DNA of 64,000 bases from an uncultured Paludibacter sp. GTDB lineage: Bacteria; Bacteroidota; Bacteroidia; Bacteroidales; Paludibacteraceae. The DNA lies in contig CALFXE010000242.1 in NCBI GenBank assembly GCA_937927845.1, forward strand, positions 1-64,000, written 5' to 3'. How positions within the stretch are numbered: the first letter of the stretch is position 1; each line of letters opens with the position of its first letter. This document shows, piece by piece, positions 51,392-59,590 of the stretch. The position numbers were made by a program, and so were the translations under genes. The notes below the pieces were generated by a model, which saw nothing but the letters and a program-made list of their open reading frames with translations, was not told where the DNA came from and did no database searches.

Positions 51392-52675
51392 ATGAAAGCA
51401 AAAGTCCTCAAAAAAGATAAACGAATCGACCTGAAAAACGATCGCAGTTTAGGTATTCAGCACTATGGGGAACAAAATGATTACCCTCAGGAAGTGATGG
51501 AGATACTTAATGCTTCGTGTACAGGACTGTCCTGTTTTAATGTTTATGCAAAATTTATTTCCGGACGTGGAGCTACCGATGACAGTCTTTATAAAAAAGT
51601 AGTCAACAAAAAGGGGCAAACATTCGATTATATTGAAGATCAAACCTCAAGAGATATGGCACAATTTGGAGGGTTCTGTCTTCACGTTAACTACAATGCA
51701 AACTTTAAGATTATAGAAATTCAGTATGTCCCATTCGAGACCGTCCGATTTGAAAGATTAGACGAAAGTGGTCAATTTGATCGTGTGGCTATTCATCCCG
51801 ATTGGGGGAAAAGATTTACCCAGCTTCGTAAATGGAAAAAAGAAGACATTGAGTTTATTCATTTGTTTAATCCGGACCCGGAAGTGATACAGCAACAAGT
51901 TGATGCCGCAGGAGGATGGAGTGGATATAAAGGACAGGTGTATTATTTTTCATCTGCCGGAGAAAAGACATACCCACTTCCTATTTTTGATTCTGTTTTA
52001 ACGGATATGAATACAGAGGAAGGTATTTCAAATGTCAACAACCGAAATGCACGTAATAATTTTTTAACTGCAGGTATGCTCATTGATAAGGTATCTGACA
52101 ATAAAAGCGCTGCGGAAGAGGGTCGAAATTCAGACGACATTACAGACACTGAAAAAGCTTTAATGGAGTTTCAAGGAGATGAGAAGGCTTTGAAGATGAT
52201 ATATATTCAGATTGAGAATGATGATGAAAAGCCGGAATTTGTTTCCTTTAAAGGAGAAAATTACGATAAGGAGTTTACTGTTACCAACCAAACCATAGAA
52301 CAAAAAATAGGAAAATCATTCAGCCAACCCCCAATCCTTCGAGCAGAAAATGTAGGAGCTAATTTCGGAGCTGATTTAATGAAAAACGCGTATGATTTTT
52401 ACAATTCGGTAACAGAGAATGAAAGAATGTCTATCGAAAGAGTATTTATTGAAATCTTAAAGTATTGGTTTGAGCCAATAACAGTTGAGTTTGCGATTTT
52501 ACCACTTTCATATCAGATGAAGATGACAGTATCGGAAAGGATAGGAGAGAAGGGGATGGAGCATCTGATGAAAATACTGGAAAAAGAGGATATAAATACA
52601 GAAGCAAAGAGAAAAATGGTTAAAGTGTTATTTGGGTTGAATGATGATGAGTTGAATGATTTAATACCGGGGTAA
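51392..52675 (+). CDS. Portal protein
   Basis: A 427-residue protein with portal-like build: 'DRSLGIQHYGEQNDYPQEVM', 'GFCLHVNYNANFKIIEIQYV', 'PFETVRFERLDESGQFDRVA' (stem and wing strands), 'VTNQTIEQKIGKSFSQPPIL' and the long crown helices towards the end. It would form the dodecameric DNA channel at one capsid vertex. It lies downstream of capsid rather than next to terminase, which is a rearranged order. Confidence 0.82.
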   Translation: MKAKVLKKDKRIDLKNDRSLGIQHYGEQNDYPQEVMEILNASCTGLSCFNVYAKFISGRGATDDSLYKKVVNKKGQTFDYIEDQTSRDMAQFGGFCLHVNYNANFKIIEIQYVPFETVRFERLDESGQFDRVAIHPDWGKRFTQLRKWKKEDIEFIHLFNPDPEVIQQQVDAAGGWSGYKGQVYYFSSAGEKTYPLPIFDSVLTDMNTEEGISNVNNRNARNNFLTAGMLIDKVSDNKSAAEEGRNSDDITDTEKALMEFQGDEKALKMIYIQIENDDEKPEFVSFKGENYDKEFTVTNQTIEQKIGKSFSQPPILRAENVGANFGADLMKNAYDFYNSVTENERMSIERVFIEILKYWFEPITVEFAILPLSYQMKMTVSERIGEKGMEHLMKILEKEDINTEAKRKMVKVLFGLNDDELNDLIPG

Positions 52676-53211
52676 TGATTATAAATGTTGAGGACATAAG
52701 GAAAGTTCGACCGATAGCGGAAAACGTAAATGACGTTAAGAGGTTAAATCCGTATATAGAAGAGGCAGAAAAGCTTTTTTTACTTCCTGCATTGGGAGCT
52801 AAGTTGTATAAAAAAGTTGAAGATGCCGTATCAATAAACAATATCGGAGAACCTATAATCGACAATGACGGTGAGATCATTATAACCAATCTTGAATATT
52901 TATTTAATGGATGTTACTACGATGATGACAACAGACATTGTCAGGGATTGAAACAGGCGGTGGGGTACTTGGCATATTCGAGGTTCGTCAGAAATCACAA
53001 CGTGAATATAACCGCATTTGGCGTAGTTCAAAAGCAGGGACAGTTCAGCGAACAGGTAGATGAAAAAACTATAATTAGAACTGCAAACGATGCGGAGAAA
53101 ATAGGTGTTGAGTATCTTAATCAATGTATTGAATATATCAATTTTGACAAGTGTAAAAAGGACAAGAGGGGGTTTAAGAGAAATACAAAATTTAAAGCCA
53201 TAGGGAAATGA
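52675..53211 (+). CDS. Head-tail connector-type protein (DUF6712-like)
   Basis: A 178-residue helical protein ('INVEDIRKVRPIAENVNDVK', 'CQGLKQAVGYLAYSRFVRNH', 'AEKIGVEYLNQCIEYINF') with the build of head-tail adaptor proteins found after portal genes. The DUF number is from memory. It overlaps portal by one base and the next gene by 4. Confidence 0.68.
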   Translation: MIINVEDIRKVRPIAENVNDVKRLNPYIEEAEKLFLLPALGAKLYKKVEDAVSINNIGEPIIDNDGEIIITNLEYLFNGCYYDDDNRHCQGLKQAVGYLAYSRFVRNHNVNITAFGVVQKQGQFSEQVDEKTIIRTANDAEKIGVEYLNQCIEYINFDKCKKDKRGFKRNTKFKAIGK

Positions 53212-53576
53212 AATTTTGGGACGATATGCGAAAAAAAATCGCACTTACCGATAATGATAAGTTGATGATAGGTAATGCGGTTAGCAATGATGTTGAATAT
53301 ACAGATTTAAGTCGCATTAAAGCTTATGTTGGAGAGCAGTCAGATATACGCCCAAAGAATAATCTCTTCACAGGTTCAAATGTATTTGATGGTGATGTTT
53401 TTTTTCTTCAACAAGTCGTATTTGATGGGATGGAGGCACCGTCTTCGTCAACAGCTCCTGAATCTCCACAAGACCTTGTTCGCCTTGTAGATGTTGAAGT
53501 GATGATAGGTCAGGCTATTGCTGATACTTTCATATACGCCGACACAGAAGATATAAGTGATTTAGCATGGTTATAA
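53208..53576 (+). CDS. Virion-associated protein, 122 aa
   Basis: An acidic 122-residue protein with 'DLSRIKAYVGEQSDIRPKNN' and 'GSNVFDGDVFFLQQVVFDGM', a beta-helix-like stretch as in fibre bases. It lies just before the fibre genes and could be a fibre-attachment or spike-base protein. No family assigned. Confidence 0.55.
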   Translation: MKFWDDMRKKIALTDNDKLMIGNAVSNDVEYTDLSRIKAYVGEQSDIRPKNNLFTGSNVFDGDVFFLQQVVFDGMEAPSSSTAPESPQDLVRLVDVEVMIGQAIADTFIYADTEDISDLAWL

Positions 53577-53597
53577 AACAAATAAAAACAAAATATT

Positions 53598-55298
53598 ATG
53601 GCAAAGAAAATAATTACATTAGAAAATTTACAGCAGTTTGCTGGTATAGTACAAGCTGTAACAGATGAGAAAGTAGATAAAATGACCGGCAAAGGTTTAT
53701 CAGAAAACGACTTTACTAATGCTTACAAAAATAAAGTTGATGGCATAGCAGATAATGCTAATAACTACTCTCTACCTGATGCAACAGAATCAGTAAAGGG
53801 TGGGGTTTTATTAGCAAGTGATAGTGACCTACCTGGTGACCCAGCATCAAATGCAAGTAAAGGAGCTTCCACGAAAGTTGCCAGAGCTGACCATAAGCAC
53901 AAACTACAAACAAGTGTTACAGGCAATGCAGGTACTGCTACTAAACTTTCTGCAAGTAAGACGATAAATCTTACAGGTGATGCTACAGGTACAGTATCCA
54001 CAGACTTTTCTACAACTCCTATTAGCATCCCAGTTACTTTAAAAAATGATGTTGTTACTGCAGGAACGAAGGCTAAAATTACTTATAACAGTAAAGGTTT
54101 GGTTACAGGGGGTGCTGATTTGAATGCTGGTGATATTCCGCAATTAACAGCCTCTAAGATTAGTGATTTTAATACAACTGCTCGTGATGCTGCCAGAGGA
54201 TTGGCACTTCATGAATTTACTGCTCCTTCTGCTGACGTTGGTTGGAATTCAAAGAAAATAACCAATTTAGGTTCTCCATCGTTAGGTACTGATGCTGCTA
54301 ATAAAGACTATGTCGATTCTGCTCGTGCAGGTCTTCAAATTAAAGATCCTGTAAAAGTTGCTACAACTGCTAATATTACATTATCAGGTACTCAAACCAT
54401 TGATGGTGTTGCTGTTGCTGCAGGTGATAGAGTACTTGTTAAAAATCAAACTACTGCTTCCGCTAATGGTATTTACGTTGTTGCTACTGGTGCTTGGGCA
54501 AGAGCTTCCGATGCTCTCAATGATATGGTTAAAGGCGGTATGGCTGTGTGGGTTAATCAAGGTACTACTAATGGTGATTCTCGTTATGTCTTAACAACTG
54601 ATGACCCTATCACGGTTGGTACTACAGCACTGACTTTCACAAAAGATTTTCAAGCATCTGATATAGTGGCTGGTACAGGTTTAACAAAGTCTGGAAATAA
54701 TATAAGTGCTCAACTACCTACTAAAACGGAAGCAGAGGGTGGTGCTGATAATACTAAGTTAATGACTCCCCTTAGGACAAAAGAAGCTATTGATGCTTTA
54801 TCCCCTGTTAAAAGTGTTGCTGGAAAAACAGGGGTTGTAACTTTAGCAAAAGGAGATGTTGGTTTGGGTAATGTAGATAACGTATCAAGCACAGATGCTG
54901 CTACTGCAAATACAATAATAAAAAGAGATGCTAACGGCAGAGCAAAGGTAGCTAATGGAGTGGCTGCTACAGATATTGCTAATATAACTAACGTTAATAG
55001 TATTGTTAATGCTATGGGTAGTGAGAAAGCCAATAAATTAACAATTCGGCAGTTTAATGTACCTTATAGATGGAGTGATACCGGTGGTGAATTTAATGAA
55101 CCAGATACTGGAAAATTAGTTACTGATGACCCTACACCTAATACTATAGCAGAACGAAGCTCTGAAGGAAAGTTAAGAGCACTTAATGGTGAAGTAGGGA
55201 ATGAACTTATTAATGCAGGTCAATTCAACCCAATTAAAACTAAAGTTGATGATATGACTTACGCCACAGAGCTTGAAATAGCAGCTTTAGCTTGGTAA
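53598..55298 (+). CDS. Tail fibre protein
   Basis: A 566-residue fibre-type protein. N-terminal anchor 'MAKKIITLENLQQFAGIVQA', then low-complexity Thr/Ala/Ser/Asn fibre repeats ('LPDATESVKGGVLLASD', 'TINLTGDATGTVSTDFSTTP', 'DRVLVKNQTTASANGIYVV', 'VAGKTGVVTLAKGDVGLGNV'), widespread in phage tail fibres. The anchor resembles that of the next gene. It probably binds surface glycan of the host. Confidence 0.85.
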   Translation: MAKKIITLENLQQFAGIVQAVTDEKVDKMTGKGLSENDFTNAYKNKVDGIADNANNYSLPDATESVKGGVLLASDSDLPGDPASNASKGASTKVARADHKHKLQTSVTGNAGTATKLSASKTINLTGDATGTVSTDFSTTPISIPVTLKNDVVTAGTKAKITYNSKGLVTGGADLNAGDIPQLTASKISDFNTTARDAARGLALHEFTAPSADVGWNSKKITNLGSPSLGTDAANKDYVDSARAGLQIKDPVKVATTANITLSGTQTIDGVAVAAGDRVLVKNQTTASANGIYVVATGAWARASDALNDMVKGGMAVWVNQGTTNGDSRYVLTTDDPITVGTTALTFTKDFQASDIVAGTGLTKSGNNISAQLPTKTEAEGGADNTKLMTPLRTKEAIDALSPVKSVAGKTGVVTLAKGDVGLGNVDNVSSTDAATANTIIKRDANGRAKVANGVAATDIANITNVNSIVNAMGSEKANKLTIRQFNVPYRWSDTGGEFNEPDTGKLVTDDPTPNTIAERSSEGKLRALNGEVGNELINAGQFNPIKTKVDDMTYATELEIAALAW

Positions 55299-55314
55299 TA
55301 TTAAAATATAGAAT

Positions 55315-57348
55315 ATGGCAAAGAAATTAATAGATTTAAGTAATTTGCAGAAGTTAGTTAATGATGTCTTAAGACCTAAGATTGATTCTAAGCAACCTAA
55401 GATTATAACTGCTACTATAGGTACAGCTGCTGCAACTGCTGCTAAAACCTGTACAATAGCAGATTATACACCCGCTGTTGGGGATATTTTAATGCTTACA
55501 TTTACTCTTGGTAATTCTGTTAATACACCAACTTTAAACATTAATGGGGGAGGTGCTAAGAATATAGTTCTTGGTTCAACCAACGCTTCTACTATTACAC
55601 TTACTTTAGGTGCTAATGGTGTTGCTATGCTTGCGGTCGCTCCTAATAATACTTACCAACTGTTTGGAAGCTATAGAACAAGTGATTCTGATAATCAACC
55701 ATATATTACTGTTAGGAATAATTCAGGTAGAACTGTAAATGGCAATGAGCTTGGATATATTAAAGACGGACAATACGTATCGATATACGCTTCTGGCTCT
55801 GTTCCAAGTCTTGTTAAAAGAACAGATGCAATAGATCTGTTTAGTAACTTTGTTTTAAATTCTTCATCAACTGTAGCTAATGGAAGTAATGGGTCGTTCT
55901 TTTTAAGTCAGACATCTATGACTATCACCAACTCTCTCAACGGTCTTACTCTTACTGCTTATCAACCTCTTTATTTGGTTGGCAGTCCAACATCTGATGG
56001 TAAGTTTGTGATAGATAATACAAGTCTTACATCCCATTTTACTCAAACACTTCCTACATCTGTAGATAATAAGATATATGTTGAATTAGGTTATGCAACA
56101 GGAACAGCGAGTATTGCTTTTATCCCTGTAAAAAGATGGTTGACTTATGTTGATGGTCTTGGTATAGTTGATTTGTATAGAAAAGAGCTAAATGAGAAAG
56201 CACCAAATAATATTATTCCTGGTTGGACTTTACCATTAAGAGCTGAAGGTCCTGGAAATGCTAATAGTTGGATTTTATTAAGTGCTGACAAAATTCCAGG
56301 CGTGGTTGCTCAAAGGGATTCTAATGGATCTCTATTAGTAGAGGGAAATAATAATAACCTATATGCAGCAATCAACGGACTAGCAGCAGCTGATATAATA
56401 GCTCTATCTAAAGGTAGATTACTTTATCAAGACCCTACTTTTAGAAATGGGCTAAATGGATTGCAGGTGTATAATTATCAAGCAGGCTTGGGTTCTCTTA
56501 CAAGAATGTCAGGTGCAGCTCCCAATGATACAAATTATTTTATAAGATGTACTACTTCTGACCATTTAGGTAATGATAAAGGAGGTTTTACGTTTGCTTA
56601 CAATCCTAAACTTAATGGTTATTACGCTTTAAGAATTATTGCTAAAATTCCAGAAAATGTTCAAGCTGTTCCTACTTCTAATGGTATGGGTACTGGAGGT
56701 GGTGTATATACATTAACACATTCAATGGGAACAGGTGACTGGAAAGAGTATGTATTTATATATAAAATGGGTTCTTCTGGAACATTAGGAGATGCAGGTT
56801 ATGTTTATTTTTATTCATCTTCTGTAAGTTCTCCAACTATAGATATAGCTTATGCCACTATGGTAGACCTTTCAGCATCTCCAGAACTTACTATTCCTCA
56901 AAACCATTTTCCTGTTAGAACAGGTGAAGGAGCGGGTTATACAGACAGCTTTGCACCATATAAGAAAACTTATTCTAAAACAGCAAGTTTAACAAGTGGT
57001 GGTAATTCTATGTATATTGATATAGCGGAATTAGACTTAAGGATATATGTTCGAAATAATTACTCAAATATGGGTGATGTGACATGTAAAACTATATCAG
57101 GCAATACTAAAACATATGACATTATAACTAATAAAAACGGATATAATGGTTCAGGATTTAATCATGGAAATGGAGTTAGTATAGGTTATTATGATTATAC
57201 AATATTTACATCTTTAGTTGGAGAAACTCAAATGATAATAAATACATATATATCTCTTGCTGATGTTAATAGTAAAGTTTTTGAACTCATAGTATTTTTT
57301 AGTGGAACTTCTATGGCAAGAAGTAGAATGTTTATTAGAGAACTTTAA
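55315..57348 (+). CDS. Second tail fibre / receptor-binding protein
   Basis: A 677-residue fibre protein with an N-terminal anchor 'MAKKLIDLSNLQKLVNDVLR' like that of the preceding gene, then beta-helix-like and beta-sandwich regions ('ITVRNNSGRTVNGNELGYIK', 'LSKGRLLYQDPTFRNGLNGL', 'GNDKGGFTFAYNPKLNGYYA'). The middle part resembles carbohydrate-binding jelly-roll modules. It is likely the receptor-binding tip; no enzymatic motif seen. Confidence 0.78.
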   Translation: MAKKLIDLSNLQKLVNDVLRPKIDSKQPKIITATIGTAAATAAKTCTIADYTPAVGDILMLTFTLGNSVNTPTLNINGGGAKNIVLGSTNASTITLTLGANGVAMLAVAPNNTYQLFGSYRTSDSDNQPYITVRNNSGRTVNGNELGYIKDGQYVSIYASGSVPSLVKRTDAIDLFSNFVLNSSSTVANGSNGSFFLSQTSMTITNSLNGLTLTAYQPLYLVGSPTSDGKFVIDNTSLTSHFTQTLPTSVDNKIYVELGYATGTASIAFIPVKRWLTYVDGLGIVDLYRKELNEKAPNNIIPGWTLPLRAEGPGNANSWILLSADKIPGVVAQRDSNGSLLVEGNNNNLYAAINGLAAADIIALSKGRLLYQDPTFRNGLNGLQVYNYQAGLGSLTRMSGAAPNDTNYFIRCTTSDHLGNDKGGFTFAYNPKLNGYYALRIIAKIPENVQAVPTSNGMGTGGGVYTLTHSMGTGDWKEYVFIYKMGSSGTLGDAGYVYFYSSSVSSPTIDIAYATMVDLSASPELTIPQNHFPVRTGEGAGYTDSFAPYKKTYSKTASLTSGGNSMYIDIAELDLRIYVRNNYSNMGDVTCKTISGNTKTYDIITNKNGYNGSGFNHGNGVSIGYYDYTIFTSLVGETQMIINTYISLADVNSKVFELIVFFSGTSMARSRMFIREL

Positions 57349-57360
57349 AATAAAATTAAT

Positions 57361-58032
57361 ATGAAGATAGCAACTTATAACTTACGAATAATCAAAGGTG
57401 ATGATATTAAAAAAGGTAGGGGACTTCTTTTAAGATTTCCACGCATCCTTAAAAACATCAAAAAAGTAGATGCTGATGTTATAGCTTTTCAGGAAGTCCA
57501 AACACCGCACCTTTGGCTTTTGAAGTTGTTCTTAAGAGGGTACAACTTCCATTATGCACCATTTAGAGATGACGGTATTTTTCATGGTGGTAATTTGATA
57601 GCTTGGAAGAAAGAGTTGCTCACTCAATGGAAGGATATAATACAAGTACCCTCAAAGCGTGATGTTCCTGTTGTGAGAGTTCACTTTGGAGAATACTCTA
57701 TTTCTTTTGCATCTATCCATCTTTCATTAGTCGAGGATAAAATGGAAGATATAAAAGAGATTGTAACGTACCCTTATGGAAACATCAAGAGAGCTATACT
57801 TGGAGATTTCAATATACCAGCAGAAGAAGAGGATAATATTGTCTTTAAATACTTAGAAGATAACCAATTTACCAAACTAAACAAAGACCTTACAGGATAT
57901 CATGGATATGGATATAAAGAACCTGCAACTCCTGATAATATCTTTGTGAATTTTGGAAACATGTATGATATAAACGTAATTGGAGACAATAAAGCGAGTG
58001 ACCATAACTTAATGTATGTAACGATAATTTAA
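57361..58032 (+). CDS. Endonuclease/exonuclease/phosphatase (EEP) family protein
   Basis: A 223-residue protein with all EEP hallmarks: 'IATYNLRI' (Asn7), 'DVIAFQEVQTP' (metal Glu), 'SFASIHLS', 'AILGDFNIP' (Asp and Asn) and 'ASDHNLMYV' (Asp-His). The fold covers DNase I, AP endonucleases and phosphatases of lipids or sugars. No signal peptide. Lying between fibre and holin genes, it may be a late nuclease or a moron; substrate cannot be told from sequence. Confidence 0.9.
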   Translation: MKIATYNLRIIKGDDIKKGRGLLLRFPRILKNIKKVDADVIAFQEVQTPHLWLLKLFLRGYNFHYAPFRDDGIFHGGNLIAWKKELLTQWKDIIQVPSKRDVPVVRVHFGEYSISFASIHLSLVEDKMEDIKEIVTYPYGNIKRAILGDFNIPAEEEDNIVFKYLEDNQFTKLNKDLTGYHGYGYKEPATPDNIFVNFGNMYDINVIGDNKASDHNLMYVTII

Positions 58033-58038
58033 AGTAAA

Positions 58039-58596
58039 ATGAGATTAACAAACTATTTCGATAAAGAGGGGATAATAGATGGGTTAAGAGCCTTTGCAAT
58101 TACAATTTTAGTAGCAATTACAAGCTATTTTGAGAGTACTTACACTTTTGTAATAGCACTTTTTATTTCATTTTCCATGAACATACTTGCGGGCTTTCGA
58201 GCTGACGAGGTCAAGATGAAACTCAAAAGATTACTTCCGCCTGTCGTATGGTTTGAAAATTTCAACGGAAATAAGTTTAAAGACAGTCTGGCGGAGTTTG
58301 CGCTGATACTTGTAGTCATCTATTCTATTAAGAGCATATTTGACCTTATGGGTATAGACGGAAGTAGCGTTGTAGCTGTTCAAACACTTATGGGTATAGC
58401 AATATATGTTTACTTTAGAAACTCATTGAGAAATTTAAAAACTGTATATCCGAAGATACTTTTCTTTAGAATACTTTATGCTTTTATAGCATTAAAATTT
58501 AAAGAACTCTTTGGAGATGCAATATCGGATATAGTAGAAAAAGAAGAACAAAATGAAAGCAAGTCAAAACGCAGTAGAACGGATAAAAAAGTATGA
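58039..58596 (+). CDS. Holin-like membrane protein
   Basis: A 185-residue protein with several hydrophobic segments (about 20-52, 88-108, 115-133) and a highly charged C-terminus (about 165-185), which overlaps the endolysin gene by 44 bases in another frame. This layout and position match holins of Bacteroidetes phages, though no signature motif exists to prove it. Confidence 0.7.
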   Translation: MRLTNYFDKEGIIDGLRAFAITILVAITSYFESTYTFVIALFISFSMNILAGFRADEVKMKLKRLLPPVVWFENFNGNKFKDSLAEFALILVVIYSIKSIFDLMGIDGSSVVAVQTLMGIAIYVYFRNSLRNLKTVYPKILFFRILYAFIALKFKELFGDAISDIVEKEEQNESKSKRSRTDKKV

Positions 58597-58987
58597 GGGT
58601 TTTTCCTCGAAACCATATCTTTGTCCAGCAGGTAAAGCAACTATTGGATATGGTTCAACGTTTTATCCTGATGGCAAAAAGGTAACATTAAAAGATAAAG
58701 CGATCACTAAAGACGAAGGAGAGGTGTTACTAAGGGAAACTATCAAGACCTTTGAGAAGATACTCGAAAAACGACTTACAGTAAGTGTAAGCCAAAATCA
58801 ATATGACGCAGTACTTTCTCATACATTCAATACAGGGGGAAGTGATACACTTTTTAAATTGATTAATGAAAAGAAGTTTAAAGATGCAGCTACATGGATT
58901 AAGACACGATATACTACTTCTAACGGTAAGGTATTGAAAGGATTGGTAGCGAGACGTAATGAAGAATATGAATTGTTTATTTCTTAA
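58553..58987 (+). CDS. GH24 endolysin (phage lysozyme)
   Basis: A 144-residue muramidase of family 24. The catalytic spacing E-8-C-5-T is seen: Glu15 in 'KKYEGFSSKPYLCPAGKATI', Cys24 where T4 lysozyme has Asp, Thr30 before 'IGYG'. Later 'SQNQYDAVLSHTFNTGGSDT' and 'GLVARRNEEYELF' fit the family. It cuts peptidoglycan at the end of the lytic cycle; no signal peptide, so it depends on the holin. Confidence 0.93.
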   Translation: MKASQNAVERIKKYEGFSSKPYLCPAGKATIGYGSTFYPDGKKVTLKDKAITKDEGEVLLRETIKTFEKILEKRLTVSVSQNQYDAVLSHTFNTGGSDTLFKLINEKKFKDAATWIKTRYTTSNGKVLKGLVARRNEEYELFIS

Positions 58988-58993
58988 AACATA

Positions 58994-59028
58994 GAGGATA
59001 GCGTGTTGGTTCAATTCCAATATCCGCA
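58994..59028 (+). other. tRNA-like minihelix, probably a deleted tRNA gene
   Basis: GAGGAT at 58994-58999 can pair with ATCCGC at 59022-59027 (5 of 6), enclosing a perfect T-arm GTTGG-TTCAATT-CCAAT. The D and anticodon arms are absent. The 3' end CCGCAAC is the same as that of the tRNA at 51301, as is the GGATAGCG start. Confidence 0.5.
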
Positions 59029-59036
59029 ACAAAAAT

Positions 59037-59522
59037 ATGAAAACAATAATAGACATATTAAAGAAGATTAAGCCCTATTTATATGGGGTAATATTTCTTG
59101 TGTTCTTTTCTCTCATATTTGCTCTTAGTGTAAAGAATAATAAGATTGAAAAGCTAAAACACAGTCTTTATGTTTGCGAAAATAAAGTGCCTGAAATAAT
59201 TATAGAACACAAAACAGATACTCTTTATGATACAATTAAAATTGTAAAACCTGTTCCGATAGTAGAAAAAATTATAGAGAAAATTCCTGCACCAAAAGAC
59301 AGCATAGAAATTACTCAAAAAACATATAAAGACTCTCTTTATACAGTTTACGTATCAGGATTTCAAGTAAAATTAGACAGCATAGAGATAATTCAAAGAA
59401 TGATAACAGATACTTTATATATTAAAAGTATAGAAAGGGGCGAAAAGCGTGGACTTTGGCTATCGCTTGGAAAAAAGGGGAATAGAGATAAATTTTTTGG
59501 AATAGGATATATTGTACAATGA
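59037..59522 (+). CDS. Membrane-anchored periplasmic protein, possible spanin
   Basis: A 161-residue protein with one N-terminal membrane anchor (about 14-33, 'YLYGVIFLVFFSLIFALSV') and a long charged periplasmic region with Lys/Ile/Glu heptad character ('EKIIEKIPAPKDSIEITQKT'). Position after the endolysin fits an inner-membrane spanin or Rz-like lysis protein. No overlapping lipoprotein partner (Rz1) was found. Similar proteins recur in Bacteroidetes phages. Confidence 0.6.
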   Translation: MKTIIDILKKIKPYLYGVIFLVFFSLIFALSVKNNKIEKLKHSLYVCENKVPEIIIEHKTDTLYDTIKIVKPVPIVEKIIEKIPAPKDSIEITQKTYKDSLYTVYVSGFQVKLDSIEIIQRMITDTLYIKSIERGEKRGLWLSLGKKGNRDKFFGIGYIVQ

Positions 59523-59557
59523 TTTAATTTTTCATGTGTTAAATTAAAAGTTGTTTG

Positions 59558-59589
59558 AAAATAGCTGAGCTGTGAAGTTCGGCTATTTT
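59558..59589. terminator. Bidirectional terminator between late operon and integrase
   Basis: AAAATAGC (59558-59565) pairs with GCTATTTT (59582-59589); T-rich on both strands. It lies between the convergent lysis and integrase genes, so it would end both transcripts. Confidence 0.75.
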
Positions 59590-59590
59590 A

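Noticed and set aside
34000..57348. Invertible DNA segment served by the serine recombinase, e.g. fibre switching
   Set aside because: Both fibre genes point the same way and I could not find a flanking inverted-repeat pair or a silent fibre end; a computed inverted-repeat search would be decisive.
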